This document shows, in pieces, positions 23,352 to 34,089 of a stretch of DNA of 64,000 bases. The stretch's first letter is position 1. Every line of letters begins with the position of its first letter. Source of the DNA: Manduca sexta (lineage: Eukaryota > Arthropoda > Insecta > Lepidoptera > Sphingidae); assembly GCF_014839805.1 (NCBI RefSeq), contig NC_051120.1:744001-808000 (forward strand), given 5' to 3'. The notes under the pieces were generated by a model that was not told the origin of the DNA, made no database searches, and saw only the letters and a program-made list of their open reading frames with translations. A program made the translations under genes and the position numbers.

Positions 23352-23401
23352 GCACCGCCCATCTCGACAACACTCCACTACAACGACTAATGGTATTATA
23401 A

Positions 23402-23407
23402 AATAAA
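23402..23407 (+). terminator. Polyadenylation signal AATAAA of the PAPS transporter
   Basis: An AATAAA lies about 50 nt past the TAG at 23349-23351, and a second one follows near 23434. This gives a short 3' UTR, in keeping with compact insect genes. Confidence 0.55.
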
Positions 23408-23449
23408 AATATATATCAAATGTTAATCTGATAAATAAAAAGTTCCAAT

Positions 23450-25190
23450 TTACCACTAAAAAAATAAAGGGACAAAGTGCTTCATCCGCTAGCGAAATCA
23501 ATACAACACTACTTCAAAACTATTCGTAAAACTTAGACAACCCTTAAATTCTCACAGACATTGTATCAAGTAAAGAGCGCCTGCCAAGCTATAAAGACAT
23601 GACCTCTAAATTTATCGACAATGCCGATACAACACTCCACTATATCAATAATTATAGTCGATATTGCAAAGTGATGACAACCCTAGAACTAAAGGGTAAA
23701 TCTAATAGGTAAGTAATATCGTGAAATAAAGTAAGAAACACCGTAATGCTGTAGGAAATACGTAACTTCGATTCAAATCGATTGTGGTTCGACGAGTATA
23801 CGATCTACAGACTATAAATAATTAGTCACAAATAAACGAACTGACAGAATCAATAGAGCGACTACTCAATCGCAGCGACTGGAAATGGATGTCTGCTAAG
23901 GTGAATAGACGAATTCGATTTTCGATATTATCGATCATTCCTAAACGAGTTAGAGGTGTGGGTATCGATATATGATTATCGATATTTTATGTAGGTGCCT
24001 GCAAATAAATAAACATGACATACCAACGACCATAAACAATTATATAGTTTTTTAAATCTTACGTTGACTATTATTACCAAGGTTATAAATAATAAAATAT
24101 TTCACGTAGGTTGGTAATAATTGAATTCGACCGAAACAAATAGTTCCTGAACGTATTGTTGTTGAAACGAAATCGACACTACATAAACGCAGTGTAATAC
24201 AAATAAAATGTCTGTATGTGTAACATACGCCATGACGTCTCCAGCACAAGAGAAACCATTGTTCATAATACACAAGAAATATCATAGAGAATAGAATAGT
24301 AAAGTTTATTAAACCATGGCTACATATTTTTTAATGATGGCCACATTGCTTCGAGAAATTTATGTATACTATCGAAAACGGAAATTGTAAAATTTTACGC
24401 TTGCACATGATAATAGAAGAATCTATGACTTTTTTCATCAAAATCGATTAATATAATTCAATTAAAGTACACAGCAATTTTCCAAACGCATGTGGTCTAA
24501 TATATTTCATGTTGTCTGTAGATAAGCTATTTATAAAAAGAGAAAATATTTCATTGCTATACACAATATGTATGGAATTAACTATAAACCATCCATAAAC
24601 AATTGCTTTAGAAAACCTCCTCCACATGGATAGAATTGTTGGCCATTCATTGGAATGTCAACTATCGCCAACACGTAAATCGCGTGATTACAAAGTATTA
24701 TCGGTGTGCAATTGTTAAATATCATAGTACGTTATAAAGCAACGCTTGGTCCAACGCACCCAAAATGGCGTCTACCCAACATTTTATCAGACAACTATGG
24801 AAACGAGAAAACTTGACAAATTGTTTTTTGTATTTTGTCTGAAGGCTTTAAATGGTTTTAAAAAGCAAAGATCTTATGGAAAGATAGTGTTTCTATATTA
24901 TGATCAATATTGTCAGGATGCCATATTTGTCGCGAAGGACTAATAGTTGCAGATATCGAATAGTTTATAGAATAATAAGTTTGTGTACAATAGTGTACAT
25001 AGATACAGACGCGTCTGTTAACTAATAAGCATTTATTGTACCAACTAGGATTTTAATGGGATGTCGCCTAACCACCATTATTAATAAACGATCTCAATCG
25101 ATTATTTCGATCCATCGTGAAAATGGGCCAATCGGAACAGTTTCTTTTTGACAAGCTTCCAAATGACTTATTTTGATTGGTTTATTCTCG
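23450..25190. other. Intergenic DNA with DRE-like motifs
   Basis: No exon was recognised. Two TATCGATA octamers occur at 23963-23970 and 23977-23984. They match the insect DRE/DREF core-promoter element and could belong to an unrecognised promoter. Confidence 0.35.
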
Positions 25191-25199
25191 TGGTCGAAT

Positions 25200-25475
25200 A
25201 GGGTACCGGACTCATTTTTGTTCTTTACTGTTATGAAATATTTACGTTATATACATTATAACACAGAAGGAATTATTAAAATCCAGTAAAAAAATCAACA
25301 AGTTATAAGTCTTGGAATGTCGGTGGAAGGGTAATTAACAAGAAACAGAAAAGAGACTAAATACCCACGTTTGACCTCACCGGGAATTATGACGCGTGCG
25401 AAAGAAAAAGATGAAGCGATATCCCCACATCGCGCCCACTTCTGCACGTTACAATATTTGAAATATGAATTACTA
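25200..25475 (+). repeat. Unclassified interspersed repeat family F, copy 1
   Basis: From 'aatagggtaccggactcatttttgttctt' to 'cgcccacttctgcacgttacaatattt.aaatatgaatt' this stretch matches, in reverse complement, 53565-53848. The two copies differ by scattered substitutions and small indels. No open frame or tRNA-like box is evident. Confidence 0.75.
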
Positions 25476-26409
25476 GCCCATTTTTTAATTAATTTTTATG
25501 CAGTTTTCGCAGAAGTGCTTCTTATTCGTATTATTAACCATTGCATATAGAATAATATACAAAATCAAACATAGGCCGGTTCCCTATTGAAGGTTCAAAT
25601 TGGGATAATTTATTGAAAACAACCGTAAACTGGTTCCGTAAATTGAAGTTCTGTTTTTATTGGTTTATCAATTAATATCATTTGTGTAACACAAATTTAT
25701 TTGAAAATTCCTGATTGTTGAAAAGGCTAGACTATTTTACGTAAGTGGGCTTCTGCGAGTCATGGATATAGTTCTGCCTGCCCACCCTTGATGGAATAAA
25801 GGCGCGAGCTTATCGAGTTATTATTTTGTATTTATTTTTATTATCTATATTATACTATAATATTGCTTATTTTCTCTCTATCTCTTGAATCTTTATCGTG
25901 GATCCGAATCAAAGGAACATGTCTTGAATTAATTTATGTACTTCGCAAATCATATTAATCGATATAAAATGTTACTTTATTTACGACCTGTTGTATAGTT
26001 TATAAGATAGAGTAATTGGATTTCGTTACTCTATGGGTGATAGCCATATTTTTGTATGGCTGATTATCGAAGAGCGTGTGGAAGATTGAAAGGCTAATTG
26101 ATTTAAGCCAAAAATATTTTTTATGTAAGTTAAAAATCATATAAAAAGTGCTGATTTTAACTTAGTATCGCAAAAAATTTTGCATAAGTCAATTAGCTTT
26201 TCAACCGTCTATGTAATTGTATCAAAAAATACGTTTTGTTGCCATTCTTAAATGCAATTGTCTAAAATGTTACTATTCTACTTAATATTATGTTGTACGA
26301 ACCAAAATTGATATTATTTTTGTGGCTCTGAATGTAATAGTACTCAAGCGCAAGGTATAACCTTTCTATCAATTTAGATATAAGTTAAGACTATTTATTT
26401 ATTCACTTG

Positions 26410-26430
26410 TGACGTGCGCATGCGCAGATT
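26410..26430. promoter_or_regulatory. NRF1-type palindrome TGCGCATGCGCA
   Basis: A perfect palindromic 12-mer, TGCGCATGCGCA (about 26416-26427), matches the NRF1/ewg consensus. It lies about 600 bp upstream of the GC3-rich micro-ORF at 27032. Similar cores occur at about 36306 and 47068. Confidence 0.35.
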
Positions 26431-26633
26431 TCTCGAAATATCAACTTATCTGATTATAAGGTTGTGTGAACATTATTGTTTAAGAATTATTGTGGATCGA
26501 CATAAATATAATATACAAACAATTTGTTGTTTAATTTATAAAAAAAATTATAAGTATTGTAAGTTCTTTTCTAAATTCGTCTTACTTACTTACAGATATT
26601 ATAGATTTGTAAGCTTGTGAAAACGTTTAGATG

Positions 26634-26870
26634 TTTGTAAGCAATAAACGCAGAAACCGCTGAACAGATTTGCATGAAATTTGCTACACGGATAGAACAT
26701 GCCCTGGACTAGAATATAAGCTAACCTTTTATTCCGACAAAATGCACCCATAGGTAATATATATATTTTTATCTGATTTAGAATAAATGGCACTTGTGGA
26801 TTGCTATATCGATAAAAGGATTTCTCAAGCGGAAGAAACCGGGAGTAAAACCTATTATAATGATACATAT
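26634..26870. repeat. Family D-like repeat fragment
   Basis: The string 'cgcagaaaccgctgaacagatttgcatgaaatttgctacacggatag' resembles the 'ccgtt.agtagttt / taccaaatttcat' module of family D elements. Trailing parts are diverged. Confidence 0.4.
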
Positions 26871-27031
26871 TCGACCTTATGAAAAAATAATTTTATTTTT
26901 CACAAACTCGTTCGGGCGATCTTTGAACTGTCATTAAAGTCATAAAAAATCATGTGTCATTAAATTTATCACACAAATTTCTGAGTGGAAGTGTGTGCAA
27001 TTTTTTACCATAAAGTGGTGAGATCGTCGCC

Positions 27032-27118
27032 ATGCTTTGGCTGACCGGCCCCGCCAGCATCAACAACTACTATGAGTTCGTGCAGTTCCAGGCCACGATA
27101 GAGAAGGAAGACAAATAA
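27032..27118 (+). CDS. Micro-ORF of 28 residues with coding-like codon use
   Basis: I do not recognise it. It starts in a strong Kozak context (GTCGCCATGC) and encodes MLWLTGPASINNYYEFVQFQ followed by an acidic/basic tail, then TAA. Nearly all third codon positions are G or C although the flanks are AT-rich, which is a strong sign of selection on a protein. Eleven bases after the stop is a good donor, GAG|GTACGT, at 27128/27129, so the stop lies inside an exon and a 3' UTR intron may follow. An in-frame TAA lies 24 nt upstream. If instead the acceptor-like CATAAAG at 27014 is used, the peptide would gain a few residues and be the last coding exon of a longer gene. Confidence 0.45.
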   Translation: MLWLTGPASINNYYEFVQFQATIEKEDK

Positions 27119-27674
27119 GACGAACGAGGTACGTAAACTGCTAGCATGGGTCTAATTAGTTATTCTCAGAGGGTCCTGTGCCACAGACTATAAACGACTT
27201 CAGTGACCTTATAATTACAGCTTTAATTATTTAGGGGTTTGTAAAAATTTGTAATAGTGCGCATCATCATGAGGTGGGGATCACACAATTCTAGCATGGT
27301 AGTGGACTGCACGACTCCCTTCAGTTATCCTTTGGTGTTAAATGACCTTTTCGATTTTAGAAAATACTGATGTCGTCCAGCATTGCATTTGGTGGCTGAT
27401 TTCCTAATTGACGACATACCTTTCCTCTATTATATCGTGGGACTGATGAGTGATTACTACTAGTGGATTGACAGTGATGCAATAGTTGTTAATGAATGAT
27501 TACAAATTACTGATATTACTAAAATTCACTGGAGGTTACTGGCTGCAACTAAGACTTTTTGTGTTATTGTAGCTAAAGACAGTGCCTGAAAGTTACTGAT
27601 AGTGACTGAAAATTATTAAGGGTTACTACTTATTAATTATTATGAATATTAGTGCCTGAGTTTTTACACGGGTA

Positions 27675-27895
27675 AGACACTGACCTCACTGCACCTGATG
27701 GTAACTGGAGTGGGGTCTAATTGAATTTGGACTAATAAGAGATAATGACAATTATGCTGGCATGTTGGAACCGGATATAAACAGGCTGATCCCGGAACGT
27801 GACACACTTAGTGGGCCACTATGCCAGGCCTAACACCTTGTTTACGGTAGTCGCTATCCGAGCGGATATATAATATATCCTACCACCAGCAGCTA
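27675..27895 (+). repeat. Interspersed repeat family C
   Basis: Ordered landmarks: 'actggagtggggtct', 'aagagataatgacaattatgctggc', 'ggaaccggatataaacaggctgatcccggaacgtgacacactta' and 'taacaccttgtttacggtagtcgctatccgagcggatata'. Confidence 0.7.
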
Positions 27896-27950
27896 CCCGA
27901 ACTGGTTGACGCATACGTATTATAGTGATGGATTTTCAATATTTCCTTAA

Positions 27951-28281
27951 TAATAATAATATCAGCCCTGTATTATATACTTGCCCACTGCTGAGCACGG
28001 GCCTCCTCTACTACTCAGAGGGATAAGGCCTTAGTCCACCACGCTGTCCTAGTGCGGATTGGTAGACTTCACACACCTTCGAAATTCCTATAGAGAACTT
28101 CTCAGATGTGCAGGTTTCCTCACAATGTTTTCCTTCACCGTTAAAGCGAACGATAAATTCATAAAGAATACACACATGATTTTTTTAGAAAAGTCAGAGG
28201 TGTGTGCCCTTGGGATTTGAACCTGCGGACATTCGTCTCGGCAGACCGTTCCATACCCAACTAGGCTATCGTCGCTTTTTT
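27951..28281 (-). mobile_element. tRNA-derived SINE (family B), full length with 12-bp target-site duplication
   Basis: On the minus strand the element begins with a tRNA-like head: 'agcgacgatagcctagttgggtatggaacgg', then 'gacgaatgtccgcaggttcaaatccc', carrying recognisable A and B boxes. It continues with 'aagggcacacacctctgac' and ends at 'acagggctgata' with an ATT-repeat tail. ATATTTCCTTAA flanks it at 27939-27950 and 28282-28293. Related copies are at 19600-19732 and 33195-33478. Confidence 0.85.
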
Positions 28282-28324
28282 ATATTTCCTTAACTCGTAG
28301 TAATAATGAGTGTGATGGGCAGCG

Positions 28325-28461
28325 ATGCTGATGCAGCTCGCCATGACGGCGCTGGTGGCGGCGGGGCTCGCGCCGTGCGTGCTGCAGCGCGCCTGTCGCA
28401 CGCACGCGCAACGACCGCCCTCCTCCGTCTGCATGCACCGCCTCGACACCTGCGAACACAG
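28325..28461 (+). CDS. Orphan GC3-rich exon with signal-peptide-like start
   Basis: I do not recognise it. An open frame of 45 codons plus two bases encodes MLMQLAMTALVAAGLAP, a convincing hydrophobic signal-like start. A Cys/Arg/Pro-containing part follows, with CVLQRACRTH and SSVCMHRLDTC, and then a donor, AACACAG|GTCACA. Third positions are almost all G or C in AT-rich surroundings, as in the two confident genes. It begins shortly after the family B SINE. No second exon in phase 2 was found before the OBP at 30431. It may be the first exon of an unfound secreted protein, an alternative upstream exon, or a decaying gene. Confidence 0.35.
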
Positions 28462-28469
28462 GTCACACC

Positions 28470-30240
28470 ACTGGCTGTAGGGCTTGGTTTGCGATCAGAC
28501 ATATCAAAATAGATAAATAATCCAGAGTACCTACTATAGACACTTTTTCCATCAAGCCTTTAGGGCGGTCACTGCAATGTAGGGCCGACTTTTTTTAAAT
28601 TTTGTAACCGATAGTACATACATATTTAGATTAAGGTTTATGTCTTGCTGCCCGCTTAATACCAACCCACTCTGATAGTCCCAGTCACGAGTAAATCTAG
28701 TACAATGTTGCCTGGGTATCGATTCCAAAGCCTCTCGGTCGGTCGCCTTGTTTTACATAATGTTTATACCTTCGCTGCTCCAACACCCAGAACATGACTG
28801 ACAGTCCCGTAAATTCCTCTTAGGCAAAATTCTACTTTGGTATCAAGAGGTCTCCGGCGATCGATTAATATCATCGAAACCATCATTTTTGTTTTCTGTA
28901 GATCAGAACGTCAACTAACTACCCCGGATAACTAGTAGGTATATTATCTTAAAGAATGCCTTTACTTCTATCTTTTCTAATATTATGGTCTTTTAGCTGT
29001 ATATACCCATTAGGCTAGTGAGTAATGAGTATTAAATCGTCAACCAATTACATTTATTTCATATTTATTTATTTATTTCAAACTTTCAGAAAACCCAGTA
29101 CCAAAGCGGTTCCGAAAACATAATCACAGTAAAATTGTTTAGATTTCTGTCTTAAAAAACCTAAGGTGAGTAAACTCAGAATCTAAAGAAATATGATCTA
29201 ATCACCTTCTCTGAAACACCCATTATACCAAAGGTATTGTGAACGTGATGGGCATGTCGACTGTTTGAGGGTTTTTGGCCTTTCCTAATCTCAACCTTGA
29301 TCGTTAAAGCCAAAGCCCCAACCTGCCTGGTCATAACGACCAGCCAAATGCATGTGGCCTGATGATTCACATCGAAATTATGTTTACACATGTAGTGCAA
29401 AACAAACCGGCGGACAATGGCGTCGAATATTTTGGCGGATGAGTGTTGTGTGTTGTGACACCGCGGCCGCGGCGTGTTTACTAAACAACAGAACCATCGA
29501 CGGAACGTATGATCGCCCCTACTATGTGAGTTTTCCGATCAACATTATGGTTAATGACTTTATTTCCAAACAGCGTACGTGCCTTGTAATTGGTCAGTAT
29601 AAGTTGTAGGTAACACATAAAAAGGCGGTTTACCTAGTTATGCAGGTAGCCTAAGATTAGAGCGTGATAAGGCTGCAAGGTTCCCTGAAACTTATAGATT
29701 AACTTCTTTTATTTTAATCTGCGAACGTTATAGATTTACTTTATATAAGGTACCTACTCATAGGTAAGTGAGTACCTATTACGAGTTTGCTTATAACTAG
29801 CCCAGATTGGCAGTTTATCCCGAGTTCCTTTATGTTACCAATAAATTCACATCACGCAACAAACAAACATCCTCATACGCATCCACTAATGAACAAAAGC
29901 GTAAAGACAAAGGTCTGCAGGGATACTCGAGGTGAGACAACTCGGAAGCGTTTAGCGTGCGTGTCACGTGCGTGGTAGTGGCTGTGAGTAGCGTACAGTT
30001 GCCAGGTGGGGAAGATTTTCCCTAAATTTGGGGGCTTCTTAACGTCATTGGGGGAAATTTGGGAGGACAAAATGTTAGCCAGAGCTTTCGGTAAAAGAAA
30101 AGCAGAAAGGAAAGTAAAATATAATGTATACGCCATATGTTATTATCTCAAAATATAATATCTTGTCAAAACTATAATTTTAAACAGAGTTAAGCCCAAG
30201 GACCTTACATTTTAGTAATTCATTACATTTTTTCCTAACA
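28470..30240. other. Intergenic DNA, weak coding hints only
   Basis: A CpG-rich patch at about 29405-29525 and the open frames around it show no family resemblance. Nothing else was recognised. Confidence 0.3.
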
Positions 30241-30316
30241 AGCCACTATATTGAGTCCTCTTCAATTAGTTTGGGGGGATTTACTTGGTGTGATCTGGCA
30301 ACAGTGGCGCGCGCAG

Positions 30317-30322
30317 TATAAA
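30317..30322 (+). promoter_or_regulatory. TATA box of the odorant-binding protein gene
   Basis: TATAAA sits 109 nt upstream of the start ATG at 30431. This places transcription start near 30345-30352 and leaves a 5' UTR of about 80 nt. Confidence 0.5.
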
Positions 30323-30430
30323 GGTGTGAGCTATGGACTACACGCGCGAGTGCAGCTGCGGCCGGTGTCTGTCGCTCCGCTGGCTGCTGTGCTGCTTCAA
30401 CTGTCGCTGCTCGTGCCGCATCAGGAACAC

Positions 30431-31924
30431 ATGAGTTGGTTGCACGCTGTGGTCGCGCTAGCGCTCGCCGCCAGTGCAGCGCCGGTATGTTCTCCACGAC
30501 TGTTACATTATGTTCAATAGTTTACTATTATGATACGCAAAATATATTAGCGAGTTTAATACGAATTGTGAGGATTCGGGACATATTATCCTCATTTATT
30601 TTAACCTAATGCTGAAGATTATTGTTGTTTCTTATGATAAACCTCAAGCTTTTGTTTGTTCGTTAATTTCTTTGCGTAATTTCAGAAAATATTTTTCCTA
30701 TTTTAATAATACTTTCGTTAAGTACTCTGGGGATTTAATGACTTGCCGTTTAGATGGTACTAAATCAATTATTTATTATAATTTTTTTTCGTTTTCAGGC
30801 TACGACATCATGTAAGAACTGCATTGTAAGTTTTTGAAATGTTTTTCAAAATACATAGTATTTAGTATATTAAATCGTTTTTAGTAAGTAAGTATATTTA
30901 GGAGATTTGCCCAACAGGACGTCGAATTCGCGCAAAAGCTCCATAGCTTTAATCTCACGGAAAAAAATAAGTCAGTTAATAACGGGTTTCATCCATGATG
31001 AAACCCGTTATTAACTAACTTATTTTTTTCCGTTTCTTAATGGCTGAATGTTATAATATTCACAAGTGGCACCCATTAATATTCACCCTGGAGCCTGAGT
31101 GTCAGCCGCGATCAACGCCACTGAAGTATCTTCCTTAACCCCACAGGCACTAGGCAAAGAGGAAAAGGCGATGTTCCGAGCACACTCCGACGCCTGCCTC
31201 CCGCAGTCGGGCGTCGAACCCAAGGTAGTGGAGTCGATGTTGAACGGGCAGCTCGTGGAGTCGGCAGCGCTGCGTCGCCACGTCTATTGCGTGTTGATGA
31301 AATGCAAGCTCGTCAGCAAGGAGGGCAAGTTAATGAAGAATGCCATGTTGGGCAAGATGGCGATGCGGAGCGACGGCAAGAATGCTACTAAGGTGGGTCA
31401 GTTTTATAGATGCAGGGAAGTGACCACTAACAAAGAAATCGTGTACTTTGCATTGCCAATTTTTAACGTGAATAGGTATTGGGATGGGCAAAGGGATTTT
31501 ATTACACTTCAGTAATTTTTTTTTTATAAGTAATGTAAAGACCATTATGAAAAAGCATTAAAATTATTCCGATAGCCAACGGCTTGGCTGTGCCTTGGGC
31601 ATTGCTTTCGTCCATGGACGGCGGATGTTGCTTGCTATCAGGCGAAACGCTTGCTCGTTTGCCTACTAAAATAATAATTAAAAAAATAACGTAATTTAAA
31701 TTACAATAATGTAGATAAGGGTCACGGTCTGCTTAGAAGTTTTAGTATTAAGTACTGTTTATTAATTGAAGGTATTGGAGGGCTGTGCAGACCAAACGGG
31801 CGACACTCCAGAAGACCTCGCTTGGAACTTGTTCCGATGTGGCTACGACAAGAAGACAATGTTGTTCGACTACATGCCCACCAGTGGCGCCTCTAGCGGC
31901 GATATAGATAACATTTCCAAATAG
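30431..31924 (+). CDS. Minus-C odorant-binding protein, four exons
   Basis: Secreted helical carrier for small hydrophobic ligands in lymph. Exons: 30431-30484 (signal peptide MSWLHAVVALALAASAAP), 30799-30825 (27-nt micro-exon ATTSCKNCI), 31147-31392 and 31772-31924; all junctions are phase 0, giving 159 residues. The OBP pattern fits with C1 at Cys44 (SDACLPQSGVEP), C3 at Cys75, C4 at Cys114 and C6 at Cys132. The C2 position is Arg71 (HVYC context) and the C5 position is Glu123, so the C2-C5 disulfide is missing, which defines the Minus-C class. Unusual extra cysteines are Cys23 and Cys26 (CxxC at the mature N terminus) and Cys80. Asn106-Ala-Thr is a glycosylation sequon. The start at 30431 is preferred over in-frame upstream ATGs because it follows the TATA box and begins the signal peptide. 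The ligand and tissue cannot be inferred. Confidence 0.88.
30958..31032. repeat. Near-perfect 36-bp fold-back hairpin in OBP intron 2
   Basis: The arms 30958-30993 and 30997-31032 pair over 36 bp with a single mismatch and a 3-nt loop. It lies in the intron between the micro-exon and exon 3, so the hairpin would be transcribed. No matching arm was seen elsewhere in the window. Confidence 0.85.
31588..31680 (-). repeat. LINE 3'-end fragment (family E-like) in OBP intron 3
   Basis: The reverse complement reads 'aggcaaacgagcaagcgtttcgcctgatagcaagcaacatccgccgtccatgg', the module seen near poly-A ends of lepidopteran LINEs. Host gene splicing appears unaffected. Confidence 0.45.
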
Positions 31925-31929
31925 ATGTA

Positions 31930-32715
31930 TTTTTATGTAGCTCAAACTAAAGAGATGGCGCTTTATTAAATTATACGTAATTATATTTTCTTCTACAGTA
32001 TTATAGATGGCGCTGTCAGACCAAATTGAACGTGTTATAATTTATATAAATTGTTTACTTGTATTACTTATACGATTTGTACACGAATTCCTTTTAATAT
32101 TTATAAAGTTATAATGAACTATACGGCAGTTTGATTTGCAATATGAATTCTTGGAGCGAGGTAATGTCATTTTCAAATGCAAATGTAAAACGCACACTGT
32201 TTTATTGTAAATACTATTATTTTTTTTTAAATAGCTAGATATCTAACATTCTTAGTAAAAGGCAGATCAAAGTACTCGGAACCGGCGGGAATGCATGAAA
32301 AGATTGACAAACGTGAAGGAAGCGAGAGAAGTATGCCAGAATCTTGCAAAGTGGCAATCCATAGTCTCTGCCCACCCCTATTGGATAGAAGCGTACCTAT
32401 ATAATGTAATGATCATATAACAACTATGAATTAACCCAGCTATAAAATACTGAGCTCTGGGCTCCTATTTGTTAAGAACAAAATGACCGTTCAGAAACCA
32501 TTCCAGATCCCTTCGGTTCTTGTTGGCTACGCTTTGATATAAGAGCTTAGCCTTTTCGACGCTCGTATGCAAGTCAGGTTCAGGAAGGACGACTGCAATG
32601 TCGATCTACCGCCATTCAAGTAAGCGGCATAGTGGTAATACAGACGTATTCCGCTTGGTATCATCTACCCAATATAATTATGAGATCACACCTTAAATCT
32701 CAGTGAGTTACATTT
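31930..32715. other. OBP 3' flank and intergenic DNA
   Basis: ATTAAA near 31964 could serve as a weak polyadenylation signal for the OBP. Nothing else was recognised. Confidence 0.3.
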
Positions 32716-32790
32716 AAACATGGAACACAATTGGCGAAAAATGGATGACCTGTTGTACCTCTGCCTACCCCTTCGGGAATAAGGGCATAA
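32716..32790 (+). mobile_element. SINE family A 3' fragment
   Basis: Reads 'catggaacacaattggcgaaaaatggatgacctgttgtacctctgcctaccccttcggg', matching the distal body of the SINE at 1942-2200. The head is absent. Confidence 0.65.
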
Positions 32791-33194
32791 TATATGCTTG
32801 TTTGTCTCACGGTTAGCTGAGATGCATTGCATTGTTCAAAGTTCGGTAGGTGTTACTAATTACTACATACTTGGTATTCACGATGAGACGAGTCACTTAT
32901 TATTAGGCAAGTGGCAGCTCAGTGGCATAAAAAGACCCTGGAATTTTTCGAAAAGGGACTTCCTGCAATATTTATTGAAATCGGTCAAGAGATTTATTTA
33001 TGGAATTATTGATAAAATAGTAAACTTAATCGGTAATAAACTAATCATCTAAAGGACAATGACTATTGATTTATTTTTATTGTTTTATGATTTAGTCATC
33101 GGTTGTAATGAAGTCATCGTCACACGTTGATTGAGATGTGTTGAGAGTACCGCGTCATCGTTATTACTACTCACGTATTATAGAGTTATTAAAT

Positions 33195-33478
33195 AATAAT
33201 ATCAGCATGGTAATATATACTTTTTCGCTGCTGAGCACGGATCTCCTCTACTAATGAGAGTGATTAGGCCTTAGTCCACCACGTTGGCCTAGTGCGGATT
33301 GCTACACTCACACACCCTCAAAATTCCTATAGTGAAATTCTTAGATATGCAGGTTTCTTCAGGATATTTTCTTTCACCGGTAAAGCAAACGATAATACAC
33401 ACATCATTTTAGAAAAGTCAGAGGTGTGTGCCCTTGGAATTTGAACTTGCGGACATTCGTCTTAGCAGTCCGTTCACC
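33195..33478 (-). mobile_element. SINE family B, head-truncated copy (minus orientation)
   Basis: Collinear with 27951-28240: 'cgctgctgagcacgg', 'ccttagtccaccacg', 'tagatatgcaggtttc' and 'gtcagaggtgtgtgcccttgg.atttgaac.tgcggacattcgtctt'. It stops before the A-box part of the head. Confidence 0.75.
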
Positions 33479-33884
33479 AATGGAGGTATTACCTATTTAT
33501 AATTAATTAATGCCTAAAAAGAGTTTATTAGTTTCGATAATATAGCTTAATAGATCCATATAAAAAATAAAGTAATTTCATATAGCTAACTATACTGTTT
33601 ATTGTCTTTGTATAGCTACTACTTTTATTTGCACAATATGTCACCAACACACTCGTTTGTTCATTTAAAGTTTGAGTAAATACTTTCCCGACTGGCGACG
33701 GACCAAAACTTTATTTATTTATTTATAATAACGGGTGGTTGTGTACAAAACAAGTTGCAAAATGGAAAAAAATATAAACTAAAATAAAAAAAACTTACAC
33801 TGACAAATACATGCATATATAAATATATACAAATAGATAACATATATATTTTTTTACATTAATATGTATATGTAAATGTGTACT

Positions 33885-34045
33885 GGTGTACCCAACGGAT
33901 ATGAATGAAATTTGGTATGGTGCTAATTTGAGACCCTGGGAAAGACAGGCTACTTGCTTTCCCGGGAAATACATAGCGGGACTTTTATTCCGGAAATCTC
34001 TTTCACGCGGGCGAAGCCGCGAGTAAAAGCAAGTATATTATATAC
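33885..34045 (-). repeat. Family D repeat (minus orientation)
   Basis: Runs from 'cccaacggatatgaatgaaatttggtatgg' to 'cttgctttcccgggaaatacatagcgggacttttattccgg' and 'ctttcacgcgggcgaagccgcgagtaaaagcaagta'. The last phrase is the reverse of the CTAGCTTTTGCTCGCGGC start. Confidence 0.65.
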
Positions 34046-34089
34046 TTTGATCACCATCGAAGAAGGTTAGATAGCATTTTACGGTTGCC

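Noticed and set aside
28261..28502. Two minus-strand Arg/Ala-rich frames
   Set aside because: They are antisense shadows of the GC3-rich exon at 28325-28461 and run into the SINE.
30251..30430. N-terminal extension of the OBP by upstream in-frame ATGs
   Set aside because: The frame is open, but the extension crosses the TATA box and would place the signal peptide internally. The start at 30431 is better supported.
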